DNA of 64,000 bases from Methylobacterium sp. Lineage in GTDB: Bacteria; Pseudomonadota; Alphaproteobacteria; Rhizobiales; Beijerinckiaceae. Made by a program: the position numbers and the translations under genes. Shown one piece after another: positions 54,700 to 63,211 of the stretch. The stretch spans positions 1-64,000 of the forward strand of contig NZ_JAIETD010000033.1 of NCBI RefSeq assembly GCF_019745455.1, written 5' to 3'. Each line of letters starts with the position of its first letter. The stretch's first letter is position 1. The notes under the pieces were generated by a model. That model was not told the origin of the DNA. It searched no databases and was given only the letters and a program-made list of their open reading frames with translations.

Positions 54700-55695
54700 A
54701 TGTCATCCATTACGATCGGGCGAAGCGCCCTTCTCGCTTTCAGCTGCCTCTTGGCAACCTCCGCCCTCGGCCAGGATGCCGACCCGCAGGCCATCGTCGA
54801 CGCGCAGTTCGCCCTCGCCGGCAACCAGAAGGGCGTGCGCGCCAGCGGTGCCAAGGGCATCTGCGTCACCGGCACCTTCACCCCCACAGCCGAAGCGCCG
54901 AGCCTGTCGAAGGCGCCGCATTTCGCCAAGACCGTACCGGTCACCGCGCGCTTCTCCATGGGTGGCAGCAATGCCAAGATCTCGGACAAGGTGAAGCCCG
55001 TCACGCGGGGTTTTGCGATGCGCATGACCGATCCCTCCGGCGACCTCGTGCTGGTGATCATCTCGGCCCCGGTCTTCTCGACGAAGACCCCGAAGCAGCT
55101 CCTCGATTTCGCGACCGTCCGGATGCCTGGCCCCGACGGCAAGCCCGACGCGGACAAGATCAAAGCATTCTCGGCCGCAAACCCGGAGACGACGAAACAG
55201 GCCGCCTGGCTCAACGCACGGCCGGTCCCGGCGAGCTTTGCCGGCGTCGATTACTGGGGCGTCCACGCCTACACGCTGACCAACGCCAAGAACGAAGCGA
55301 AGGTCGTCAAGCTCAAGACCGTTGCCACGGCCGGCCAGCTTGGCCTCACGGACGACGAACTGAAGGCAAAGCCGGACAGCTTCTACGCGGACGAGTTGAA
55401 GGAGCGGCTGGCGAAAGGGCCGGCGAGTTTCGACCTCGTGGCGATCCCCGGCGAGGCCGGCGATCCGACCACCGACGCAACCGCGATGTGGCCGAATGAA
55501 GAGAGTCGCAAGAGCGTCAAGCTCGGCACATTGGCGATCGCCGCAATCGAGCCGAACGCCACCTGCGACGCGGCGACCTTCGATCCGGTGGTCGACCTGC
55601 CGGACGGCATCGCCGGGCCCACGGACGACCCGATGTTCGCGATCCGCTCGCCGGCCTACGCGGTCTCGCTCTCGCGCCGCTCCGCGCAGCAATAA
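54700..55695 (+). CDS. Exported catalase-related protein lacking the distal His
   Basis: A 331-residue SrpA-type mini-catalase with a signal peptide (SSITIGRSALLAFSCLLATS, cleaved after LGQ, residue ~25). Family motifs: GICVTGTFTPTAEA, VTARFSMGGS, TRGFAMRMTDPSGDLVLVII, SAPVFSTKTP and the proximal haem Tyr in AIRSPAYAVSLSRR (RxxxY). The distal motif, normally R-x-x-H-A-K-G, reads RASGAKG: His is Gly50 (codon 54847-54849). Without it catalase activity should be poor; a peroxidase-like or haem-binding role remains possible. Located behind truB but separated by ~140 bases with its own start. Confidence 0.8.
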   Translation: MSSITIGRSALLAFSCLLATSALGQDADPQAIVDAQFALAGNQKGVRASGAKGICVTGTFTPTAEAPSLSKAPHFAKTVPVTARFSMGGSNAKISDKVKPVTRGFAMRMTDPSGDLVLVIISAPVFSTKTPKQLLDFATVRMPGPDGKPDADKIKAFSAANPETTKQAAWLNARPVPASFAGVDYWGVHAYTLTNAKNEAKVVKLKTVATAGQLGLTDDELKAKPDSFYADELKERLAKGPASFDLVAIPGEAGDPTTDATAMWPNEESRKSVKLGTLAIAAIEPNATCDAATFDPVVDLPDGIAGPTDDPMFAIRSPAYAVSLSRRSAQQ

Positions 55696-55701
55696 AACCC
55701 G

Positions 55702-56868
55702 CTACGTCGCCGGGATCGCGCCCAGCACGATCCTGGCGGCCTTGCGGCTTGGCACGTCGTCCCCGCCAAGTCGCATCAGGCCGTCGATGCGATCGAGGGC
55801 GCAAACCTGGGCGTCCCGCTGCGGTCCACCCGTGACGAGCGGCCGAAGGGCGCGGACGAGCCGTTCGGGCGTGCACTCGGCCTGAACGAATTCCGGCATG
55901 GCATTCTCGCCGAGGATCAGGTTCGGCAACACGATGGTTGGCACCTGGATGAGGCGGCGCGCCACCGTCTCCTCGATTCTCGAGACCTTGTAGGCCACAA
56001 CCATCGGCACGCCGGCGAGCGCCAGTTCCAGTGTGACGGTACCGGAGGCGGCAAGCGCCGCCCGCGATTTGCGGAAGGCGGCATGCTTGGCGGCCTCGCC
56101 GTGGACGAGGCGCACCGGCACGCTCCAGCCGAGCGCCAGGCGATCGATCATCGCGCGATGGCGCGATACGGCCGGCAGCACCACCTCGAGCGGGCCGATC
56201 TCGGCCGTGAGCAGCGCCAGGGTGCGCCCGAAGACCGGCATCAGCCGCTCGATCTCGGAGCGGCGAGATCCCGGCAGGACGACGACCGTCGGCGGATGCG
56301 CCTCGCGCGAGCGCGTGTCTTCGGAACCGGGGCGAAGCTCCGACAGGCGCTCGATCAACGGATGGCCGACATAGGTGCAGGCCGGGCCGCCGAGGCGTAG
56401 ATGCGCGTCCGGTTCGAAGGGTAGCAGGGCCAGGATATGGTCGATGAACGGCCGCATCTTCGCCGCTCGCCACGGCCGCCAGGCCCAGACGCTCGGCGAC
56501 ACGTAATCGACGATCGGCAGGTGCGGCATCCGTTTGCGAACGCGCGAGGCGACCGCGTGGGTGAAGCCGGGACTGTCGATGATGACGAGCACGTCGGGCT
56601 TCGCGTCGACGACGTCGCGCACGGTCTGGCGGATGCGGCGCAGGAGCGTGCGCAGGCGGGCCGCCACCGGCAGGTAGCCCATGACCGCCACATCATCGAT
56701 CGGGAACAGCGACGAGAGTCCTTGAGCGATCATGGCCTCGCCGCCGACCCCCCCGAAGGTGATCGGGCCGCCGGCGATCTCGCGCAAGCCGGCCATCAGC
56801 TTGGCGCCGAGCTGGTCGCCCGAATCCTCGCCCGCCACCAGCCAGATCTTCGGCGATACGACGCTCAT
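55702..56868 (-). CDS. lpxB: Lipid-A-disaccharide synthase
   Basis: A 388-residue GT-B enzyme that joins UDP-diacylglucosamine with lipid X in lipid A synthesis at the inner-membrane face. Typical stretches: IWLVAGEDSGDQLGAKLMAG, FGGVGGEAMIAQGLSSLFPI, VMGYLPVAARLRTLLRRIRQ, DVLVIIDSPGFTHAVASRVR, YVSPSVWAWRPWRAAKM and VVLPGSRRSEIERLMPVFG. Its ATG overlaps the lpxI stop by 4 bases. Last gene of the rseP-to-lpxB cluster. Confidence 0.96.
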   Translation of the reverse strand: MSVVSPKIWLVAGEDSGDQLGAKLMAGLREIAGGPITFGGVGGEAMIAQGLSSLFPIDDVAVMGYLPVAARLRTLLRRIRQTVRDVVDAKPDVLVIIDSPGFTHAVASRVRKRMPHLPIVDYVSPSVWAWRPWRAAKMRPFIDHILALLPFEPDAHLRLGGPACTYVGHPLIERLSELRPGSEDTRSREAHPPTVVVLPGSRRSEIERLMPVFGRTLALLTAEIGPLEVVLPAVSRHRAMIDRLALGWSVPVRLVHGEAAKHAAFRKSRAALAASGTVTLELALAGVPMVVAYKVSRIEETVARRLIQVPTIVLPNLILGENAMPEFVQAECTPERLVRALRPLVTGGPQRDAQVCALDRIDGLMRLGGDDVPSRKAARIVLGAIPAT

Positions 56869-57737
56869 GTCCTGATCCTCAGGCCGACCAGGAATAGGCC
56901 GGCCCGGTCGGCTGCGGCCACCGTCGCCTCGCGGTCGATGATGAGGGTCAGGCCCGCCTGGATCGCGAGGCCGGCGCAGCCAGCAGCGGCGGCGTTCCGG
57001 ATCGTGCGCGGCCCGATCGCCGGCAGGTCGACGCGCAGGTCCTGGCCCTCCTTGGCGAGCTTGACGAGGACGGTGCCGGCTTCCGCCTTGCCCATGCCGA
57101 AAGGCCGCCGGCCGAGGCTACGGGCGCGGGCGAGCATGCGGTCCGTTCCCTCCGGACCCTCGACCGCGATGGCGCGAAGGGCGGCGACGACCGCCGCCTG
57201 GCCGACGTCATAGGGCGACAAGGCTCCGAGCAGCGCGCGACCCGTCGCGATCGAGAGATCGGCCGCCGCATCGGGCACGTGGCGGCCCAGCCGACCTTCA
57301 GGGCTGAGAAGATCTGGCGCGGCGGTATGGACGCCGATCACGCGATGCCCGTTCTCCTCGAGAAGGGTAAGGGCACCGCGCAACAATCGGTCATCGCCAC
57401 CATTCACCATCGTCCGCAGGATATCGCGATTGCGAAGGGCCGCGGCGGCATTGAGGATCGCGGCGGGCCTCGGTCTCGCGACGCCGCCTGCGGGAAGGAT
57501 GCAGGCTGGTCCCCAGGCGTCGAGGATCTTCAGGATGCCTGCGATGTCGAGGAGGTCTGCGCTGGCCTCGGCACGTACCCGCATCGGCGCCTCGGCGAAG
57601 CCGCGGATCGCCAGGACACGGAACGGCCTGCCCGCGCGCTCCAGGGACGCGGCGACGAGTTCCGGCAACCGGCCAGCACCCGCGACCAGTACCAGGGGCA
57701 GTTCCGGGGCGGACGCCGAGATCGCGGCAGCCGTCAC
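56865..57737 (-). CDS. lpxI: UDP-2,3-diacylglucosamine pyrophosphatase LpxI
   Basis: A 290-residue LpxI, the alphaproteobacterial replacement for LpxH. LPLVLVAGAGRLPELVAASL is the N-terminal motif; LRNRDILRTMVNGGDDRLLR and FGMGKAEAGTVLVKLAKEGQ occur mid-protein; DLPAIGPRTIRNAAAAG carries the conserved Asp of the active site. It releases UMP from UDP-diacylglucosamine to make lipid X. The start is GTG. Its stop overlaps the lpxB start; lpxA lies 22 bases upstream. Confidence 0.94.
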   Translation of the reverse strand: MTAAAISASAPELPLVLVAGAGRLPELVAASLERAGRPFRVLAIRGFAEAPMRVRAEASADLLDIAGILKILDAWGPACILPAGGVARPRPAAILNAAAALRNRDILRTMVNGGDDRLLRGALTLLEENGHRVIGVHTAAPDLLSPEGRLGRHVPDAAADLSIATGRALLGALSPYDVGQAAVVAALRAIAVEGPEGTDRMLARARSLGRRPFGMGKAEAGTVLVKLAKEGQDLRVDLPAIGPRTIRNAAAAGCAGLAIQAGLTLIIDREATVAAADRAGLFLVGLRIRT

Positions 57738-57759
57738 GATCTTTGCCTATCGGCCAAGC

Positions 57760-58566
57760 TCACGCGGCGCTCGGCGTGCCGCGAGGCGTGCAGAGCGAGC
57801 GCTTCCCGCCCGTACGGATGAAGGCGATGATGTCGGCGACGGCGGGATGGCTCTCGAACTCCGCTGCCACGTCCTCCAGGCGCTCCATCAGGGTGCCTTC
57901 CGGGCCGAAGAGCAGGCGATAGGCCCTACGAAGGGTGTGAATGTCGTCGCGGGCAAATCCTCGTCTCTGGAGCCCGATGATGTTGAGGCCCGACAGGTAA
58001 GCGCGGTTTCCGAGAGCCATGCCATAGGGGATGCAATCGTTCTCCAGCCCAGACAGACCGCCGACGAACGCATGTGCGCCGACGCGAGCGAACTGGATCA
58101 CCGCGGCGCCGCCGCCGATGATCGCATAATCGCCGACGCTGCAATGGCCCGCGAGCATGACGTTGTTGGAGAACACGACGCCATCGCCGACATGGCAATC
58201 ATGGCCGACATGCGAGTTGGCCAGGAAGGCGCAGCGGTCGCCCACCACCGTCTCCATCCCGCCGCCTTCCGTGCCGGGATTCATGGTGACGCCCTCACGG
58301 ATCATGCAATCCGCGCCGATCGTCAGGGTCGAGGGCTCACCGCGATACTTCAGATCCTGAGGAGGATGGCCGATCGAGGCGAAAGGATAGAGTTTGGTGC
58401 GCGGGCCGATCGTCGTCCGCCCGGCAACGACCACGTGGCCGAAGAGCTCGCAGCCGTCGCCGAGTTTGACCTCAGGCCCCACATGGCAGAACGGCCCGAT
58501 CCTGACATCCGCGCCGATCTCGGCGCCGTCCTCGACGACCGCGCTCGAATGGATGCCGGCGCTCAC
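57760..58566 (-). CDS. lpxA: UDP-N-acetylglucosamine acyltransferase LpxA
   Basis: A 268-residue trimeric beta-helix acyltransferase, first enzyme of lipid A synthesis. Hexapeptide repeats run from about residue 5 to 185 ([20 protein letters not shown], and others). The catalytic His is in [20 protein letters not shown], and [20 protein letters not shown] and [20 protein letters not shown] are typical. The helical C-terminus has [13 protein letters not shown]. The start is GTG at 58566, overlapping the fabZ stop as GTGA. Confidence 0.96.
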   Translation of the reverse strand: MSAGIHSSAVVEDGAEIGADVRIGPFCHVGPEVKLGDGCELFGHVVVAGRTTIGPRTKLYPFASIGHPPQDLKYRGEPSTLTIGADCMIREGVTMNPGTEGGGMETVVGDRCAFLANSHVGHDCHVGDGVVFSNNVMLAGHCSVGDYAIIGGGAAVIQFARVGAHAFVGGLSGLENDCIPYGMALGNRAYLSGLNIIGLQRRGFARDDIHTLRRAYRLLFGPEGTLMERLEDVAAEFESHPAVADIIAFIRTGGKRSLCTPRGTPSAA

Positions 58567-59054
58567 TCCGTCACCAGCATGGCGCCGATCTCGGCCTGCG
58601 CCACCAGGACGTCGCCGACCCGCGCCTCGCCGCGGAACCACCACATCGTCTTGCGCTGGCTGATCTTGGTCATGTGGTAGCGCACCGTGTCACCGGGGAC
58701 GACCGGCCTGCGGAACTTGCACTTGTCGATGGTCATGAAGAAGACCTGCTTGGTGCGAACCTCGTCGGTCATGATGTGGCGGCAGCAGATTGCACCGGCC
58801 GTCTGAGCCATGCCTTCGATCAGGAGCACGCCGGGGAAGACCGGCAGGCCGGGGAAGTGCCCGGTGAATTGCGGCTCGTTGATCGTCACGTTCTTGATGC
58901 CGATACAGGACTTGTCGCCGTCGATCTCGACGATCCGATCGATCATCAGGAAAGGATAGCGATGCGGAAGGAGTTCGAGCACCTTCTGGATGTCGGCCGA
59001 GGCGAGTTCCTGCCTTACGTCCTGTCCGCCCGCCTCTCGCAGAATCTCGCCCAT
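58563..59054 (-). CDS. fabZ: 3-hydroxyacyl-ACP dehydratase FabZ
   Basis: A 163-residue hot-dog fold dehydratase. Catalytic residues: His66 in [14 protein letters not shown] and Glu80 in [13 protein letters not shown], 14 residues apart as in E. coli Fab[19 protein letters not shown] and [17 protein letters not shown] are family motifs. It removes water from 3-hydroxyacyl-ACP in fatty acid synthesis, competing with LpxA/LpxD for the same precursor, so its place between lpxD and lpxA makes metabolic sense. The stop overlaps the GTG of lpxA. Confidence 0.97.
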   Translation of the reverse strand: MGEILREAGGQDVRQELASADIQKVLELLPHRYPFLMIDRIVEIDGDKSCIGIKNVTINEPQFTGHFPGLPVFPGVLLIEGMAQTAGAICCRHIMTDEVRTKQVFFMTIDKCKFRRPVVPGDTVRYHMTKISQRKTMWWFRGEARVGDVLVAQAEIGAMLVTE

Positions 59055-59208
59055 CGCGCCCCGTACCTTCGCTGCCCGCGTCGGCGTCCCCGAACGCCCG
59101 ACTGTCCCTCACGACCGTCTTGAACGGCGCGGGGCTCTCTTCTGAAGAAATCAGGGCCATTGCAAGGCCCGCCATCGATGCCGGGCCGCAACCGTCAGAG
59201 GAAGTGCC

Positions 59209-60291
59209 TCAGTCGTCGCGCGGCGGCCCCGCCTTGCTCGACCCTTCCGCATCGCGACCCGACCGCTCGGCGAGACGCGCCAGCGTGGTGAGCTCGCGGA
59301 ACCAAGCACGCACGGGTTTGGCCGGAGTTCCGCCCCAGCGGCTCCCGGGAGGTACGTCCCCGTTGACGTTCGAGGAGCCGGCAATCTGCGCGCCCATGCC
59401 GATGCGCACATGCCCGACGACCCCGACCTGGCCGCCGAGGACGACGTAATCCTCGAGCGTCGTCGAGCCGGATATGCCGACACCCGAGACGATGACACAG
59501 TGCCGGCCGATGACGACGTTGTGGGCGATCTGGACGAGGTTATCGATCTTCGTTCCCTCGCCGATGACCGTGTCGCGGCTGGCACCCCGATCGATCGTCG
59601 TGTTGGCGCCGATCTCGACGTCGTCCTGAATGATGACACGGCCGATCTGCGGTACTTTCGGATGCCCGCCCGCGCCCATGGCGAAACCGAAGCCGTCCTG
59701 GCCGAGGCGAGCGCCGGGATGGATGATGACGCGGTTGCCGACGAGAGCGTGGGTCAGCGTCGCACCTGCTCCGATGGCGCAATCCCGGCCGATCCGCACG
59801 CCCGGCCCGATGACCGCGTTCGAGCCGATGACGCTGCCAGATCCGATCTCGGCGCCCGGACCGATCACCGCCCCGGGATCGACGACGATACCGGCCTCCA
59901 GACGCGCCTCCGAGTGGACATGCGCCCCCGGAGATACGCCTGCGGCATCAAAGAGCGAACCCGGCCGCATGGCGTCGGGATGAAGGATCGCGAGGAGCCT
60001 GGAATACGCGCGGTAAGGGTCGGCGATCACCAAGCCGACCGTACTTCCGGGCACCCGTGCGGCGAACCGGCGCGAAACGAGGCACAGTCCGGCCCGCGTC
60101 GCGGACAGCGCATCGACGTAGCGCGCATTGTCCATGTAGGCGATGTGAGCCGACCCGGCATTCTCGAGCGGGGCCGCATCGACGAAGACGGCGTCCTTGT
60201 CGGCTCCGTCGGGAACCAAGACGCCGCAAGCCTCGGCGATGGCGCCGAGGCTCAGGGTCGTGCGGGCCGTGAAGAAAACGGGATCGGTCAT
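59209..60291 (-). CDS. lpxD: UDP-3-O-acyl-glucosamine N-acyltransferase LpxD
   Basis: A 360-residue LpxD. The N-terminal uridine-binding domain (about 1-105) is followed by the left-handed beta-helix ([20 protein letters not shown] and many repeats). The catalytic His lies in [19 protein letters not shown], and [20 protein letters not shown] and [20 protein letters not shown] are typical. [20 protein letters not shown] ends the helix. It adds the N-linked hydroxyacyl chain, third step of lipid A. It lies downstream of bamA with 42 bases between. Confidence 0.96.
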   Translation of the reverse strand: MTDPVFFTARTTLSLGAIAEACGVLVPDGADKDAVFVDAAPLENAGSAHIAYMDNARYVDALSATRAGLCLVSRRFAARVPGSTVGLVIADPYRAYSRLLAILHPDAMRPGSLFDAAGVSPGAHVHSEARLEAGIVVDPGAVIGPGAEIGSGSVIGSNAVIGPGVRIGRDCAIGAGATLTHALVGNRVIIHPGARLGQDGFGFAMGAGGHPKVPQIGRVIIQDDVEIGANTTIDRGASRDTVIGEGTKIDNLVQIAHNVVIGRHCVIVSGVGISGSTTLEDYVVLGGQVGVVGHVRIGMGAQIAGSSNVNGDVPPGSRWGGTPAKPVRAWFRELTTLARLAERSGRDAEGSSKAGPPRDD

Positions 60292-60333
60292 ACCGCGATG
60301 GCTCCGCTTGCCTGAGCAAGCGGAGCGGATCGG

Positions 60334-62904
60334 TCAGAAGCGCGAACCGCCGGAGAAGCGGAAGGCCTGGAGTTGGTCTTTGCCGACGCGGAAGTTCGTG
60401 CCCGGCACCCGCTCACCCTCGTCCTTCGATAGGGCGTATGCGTAGTCGAAGCGGATCGGTCCGAGCGGCGAGTTCCACAGGATCGATGCGCCGACCGAGG
60501 AGCGGATCGTCATCTTGTCGCGAACGTTCACGCATTCTGGCTCGACGGCGATCGCGTTGGGTCCGATCGACGAGTAGTTGCAGAGCCCGCCCGGCGCGAT
60601 GCCGTTGATGAATGCGTCGCCGTTCACGTTGAACTGGCTCGGTCCCTTGTAGCCGAACAGCGTACCTGCATCGGCGAAGACGGCGCCCTTCAATCCGAGA
60701 TCACGCGGAATGCCGGGGATCGGGAACTGAACTTCGACAGTACCGCCAACATAGGTGGTGCCACCGATTGCGTTGGAACGGCTGTCGTTGATGCCGATAT
60801 CGCGCGGACCGATGCCGTTCGGCGCGAAACCGCGGACCAGCGACGGTCCAAGGAAGAACTGGTCGGTGATGCGCAGTTTCTCGTCGTTCAGCGACGAGAT
60901 GTGACCGCCCTGGAAGCGCACGAAGCCGACGACGTCCTCGGTGATCTCCTTGTAGTAGCGGGCGTCACCCGTCACGCGGAAGAACTTCGAGTCGCCGCCG
61001 AGGCCTGCGATATCGGGCTTCAGCTCGGCATAGAGGCCGTTGCGGGGAAGCTGTAGGCTGTCGAGGGTCGAGTACGCAAGCGTGAGGCCGGCCAGTGAGG
61101 TCAGGGTGTTGCCCTGAGATCCCTTGAGGGCGATCGAGGCCTCGCCGTCGAAGGCACAGGCGGGGTAGGCGGCCTGCCCGCTGACGCTTCGTCCGCCGAC
61201 GCTCTGACTGAACGTGTTGGGTCCGTAGGTCGATGTATAGCCGGGGATCGGGATCGAGCAGTCGTTATAGGGTCGCCGAATGGTGTTCGGCACCTTGAGT
61301 TCGGTGTTGTAGAGCGAGTAGCGCAACGTCACGCCGAACTCTTCCGTGATCGGCAAGCCCAGGCGGAGCTGGCCGCCATAGACGGTCGTCTCATAGCGCG
61401 AGTAGCGGGTCTGATCGCTGTACTTGTAGAAGGCGTCGAAGCCTGCCGCGAGGCGATATCCGAGGAAGTACGGCTCGGTGAACGAGAAGTCGACGCCGCG
61501 CGAGTACTGGCCGGCGGTGCCCGCCACGCGAACGTACTGGCCGCGGCCGAGGAAGTTCGACTCCGAGACCGAAACCTCCGCGATGATTCCGTCCTGGGTC
61601 GAGTATCCGCCCGCGACCGAGAACGATCCCGTGGGCTGATCCTCGACGTCGATGTTGATGATCACCCGATCGGCGGACGAGCCCGGCTCGTTCGAGAAGC
61701 GGACTTTCTTGAAGAAGCCAAGGCCGTTGAGCCGGCGCTCCGCGCGATCCGTCAGCACGCGGTTATAGGCGTCGCCCTCGGTGATATCGAGCTCGCGGCG
61801 GATGACATAGTCGCGGGTGCGGGTGTTGCCGCGGATGTTGATACGCTCGACGTAGACGCGCGGGCCGTCCTCGACGACGAAGCCGAGGGAGACGGTCTGG
61901 GTGGCGCGGTCGCGCTGGCCGGTCGGGCGAACCTGTGCAAACGGGAAGCCCTGGCGGGCGACCTGGTTCGTGACACCGTTGAGCGTCTTCTCGACATCCT
62001 CGGCGTTGTAGACGTCGCCGACCGCTGTCCGGACCTCGCCGTCAAGCACGGCGGTGTCGACACCGGAGAGGCGGGAATCGATGGCGACCGCCCCGACCCT
62101 GTACTGCGCGCCCTCTTCTACCGTGACGGTGATGACCCAGCCAGCATCCTCGCCCTCGACGAAGCGGGCATCGGCGTTGACGATGCGGAAGTCGGCATAG
62201 CCGTTCTTGAGATAGTAGCGACGGACGATATCGAGATCGTTGGTGATGCGATCAGGATCATAGACGTCGGAGGTCTTGATGAAGCTGAGGAAGTTCATCT
62301 CCGACGAGGACATCAGCTCCTTGAGCTTGCCCTCGGAATAGACCTGATTGCCGACGAAATTGATCTGCTTGATGCCGGTCTTGTCGCCTTCGTCGATCAC
62401 GTAGATCACGTCGATCCGGCCATTCGGCAGGTCGACGGTGCGGTAGCTGACCTTAGCGCCGCCGCGGCCAGCCCGGCGATAGACCTCGCGGATGCGCTGC
62501 AGGTCGGCCTCGACGACGGCCTTGTTGAAGCCGCTCCGGCCCTTGGCCTCGACTTGACCTTCGAGGGTGGCCTTCTCGACCTTCTTGTTGCCTTCGAAAA
62601 CGACGCGGTTGATGACGTTGTTCTCACGGACACTCACGACCGTGTTCGGGCCGCTGCGCGAAACCTTCACATCCGAGAATAGCCCGGTGGCAAGGAGGTT
62701 GCGGCGCGCCTCCTCGGGGGAGCCCGAGGCGGTCCCGGTCACGTAGGACCGGATCGTGTCGGAATCGACGCGCTGGTTGCCCTGAACGACGATCTGCTGC
62801 GCCTGTGCGGCGCCGCCCAGGGCCAGCCCGGCCGCCGTGGCGGCGACGAGGACCAGGGCCTGTTCGGCCGGCCTGCGCCGGCGCTTCGTCGTCATCGACA
62901 TCAT
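60334..62904 (-). CDS. bamA: Outer membrane protein assembly factor BamA
   Basis: An 856-residue outer-membrane insertase. A signal peptide is at about 1-40 (ALVLVAATAAGLALGGAAQA), then five POTRA repeats (about 40-430; QQIVVQGNQRVDSDTIRSYV starts the first) and a C-terminal beta-barrel (about 460-856). The barrel shows VRGFAPNGIGPRDIG (the VRGF/Y lid motif) and ends LQAFRFSGGSRF with the C-terminal Phe signal. It folds barrel proteins into the outer membrane. The start is one of three nearby ATGs (62904, 62901, 62895). It has no overlap with rseP, which has its own terminator. Confidence 0.96.
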   Translation of the reverse strand: MMSMTTKRRRRPAEQALVLVAATAAGLALGGAAQAQQIVVQGNQRVDSDTIRSYVTGTASGSPEEARRNLLATGLFSDVKVSRSGPNTVVSVRENNVINRVVFEGNKKVEKATLEGQVEAKGRSGFNKAVVEADLQRIREVYRRAGRGGAKVSYRTVDLPNGRIDVIYVIDEGDKTGIKQINFVGNQVYSEGKLKELMSSSEMNFLSFIKTSDVYDPDRITNDLDIVRRYYLKNGYADFRIVNADARFVEGEDAGWVITVTVEEGAQYRVGAVAIDSRLSGVDTAVLDGEVRTAVGDVYNAEDVEKTLNGVTNQVARQGFPFAQVRPTGQRDRATQTVSLGFVVEDGPRVYVERINIRGNTRTRDYVIRRELDITEGDAYNRVLTDRAERRLNGLGFFKKVRFSNEPGSSADRVIINIDVEDQPTGSFSVAGGYSTQDGIIAEVSVSESNFLGRGQYVRVAGTAGQYSRGVDFSFTEPYFLGYRLAAGFDAFYKYSDQTRYSRYETTVYGGQLRLGLPITEEFGVTLRYSLYNTELKVPNTIRRPYNDCSIPIPGYTSTYGPNTFSQSVGGRSVSGQAAYPACAFDGEASIALKGSQGNTLTSLAGLTLAYSTLDSLQLPRNGLYAELKPDIAGLGGDSKFFRVTGDARYYKEITEDVVGFVRFQGGHISSLNDEKLRITDQFFLGPSLVRGFAPNGIGPRDIGINDSRSNAIGGTTYVGGTVEVQFPIPGIPRDLGLKGAVFADAGTLFGYKGPSQFNVNGDAFINGIAPGGLCNYSSIGPNAIAVEPECVNVRDKMTIRSSVGASILWNSPLGPIRFDYAYALSKDEGERVPGTNFRVGKDQLQAFRFSGGSRF

Positions 62905-63122
62905 GTAATAGCCCGTCTCTTTTCTTGTCAGCACGGGCTATCGCCCGCGGACGAGCGGCCGTTTACCGGCCGTCCCGAAACCTGGTCTCTGGTCCAGCTT
63001 CTACCGAGTTTCGGAAGCGAAGCAAACGTTCCACTCCCTAGGCTCAAGGGGATTTTGGGGGGACGTGGCCTTCCGGTCACTTAACGGTTCCAGACGACCG
63101 GGAGTTACGGTGTACGAAGCGT

Positions 63123-63162
63123 AAAAACGCCCGCAGGTGCCCTGAGAGGGCACCTGCGGGCG
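63123..63162 (-). terminator. Rho-independent terminator after rseP
   Basis: A perfect 16-bp stem (cgcccgcaggtgccct and agggcacctgcgggcg, 63128-63143 and 63147-63162) with a 3-base loop. Read on the minus strand it is followed by five T (63127-63123). It separates rseP from bamA, so bamA must have a promoter between 62905 and 63120 or depend on read-through. Confidence 0.9.
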
Positions 63163-63211
63163 ACGTGCAGAACGGCACATTGAAGCCGGCCGGGCAGCCT
63201 GCCCGGCTGCG

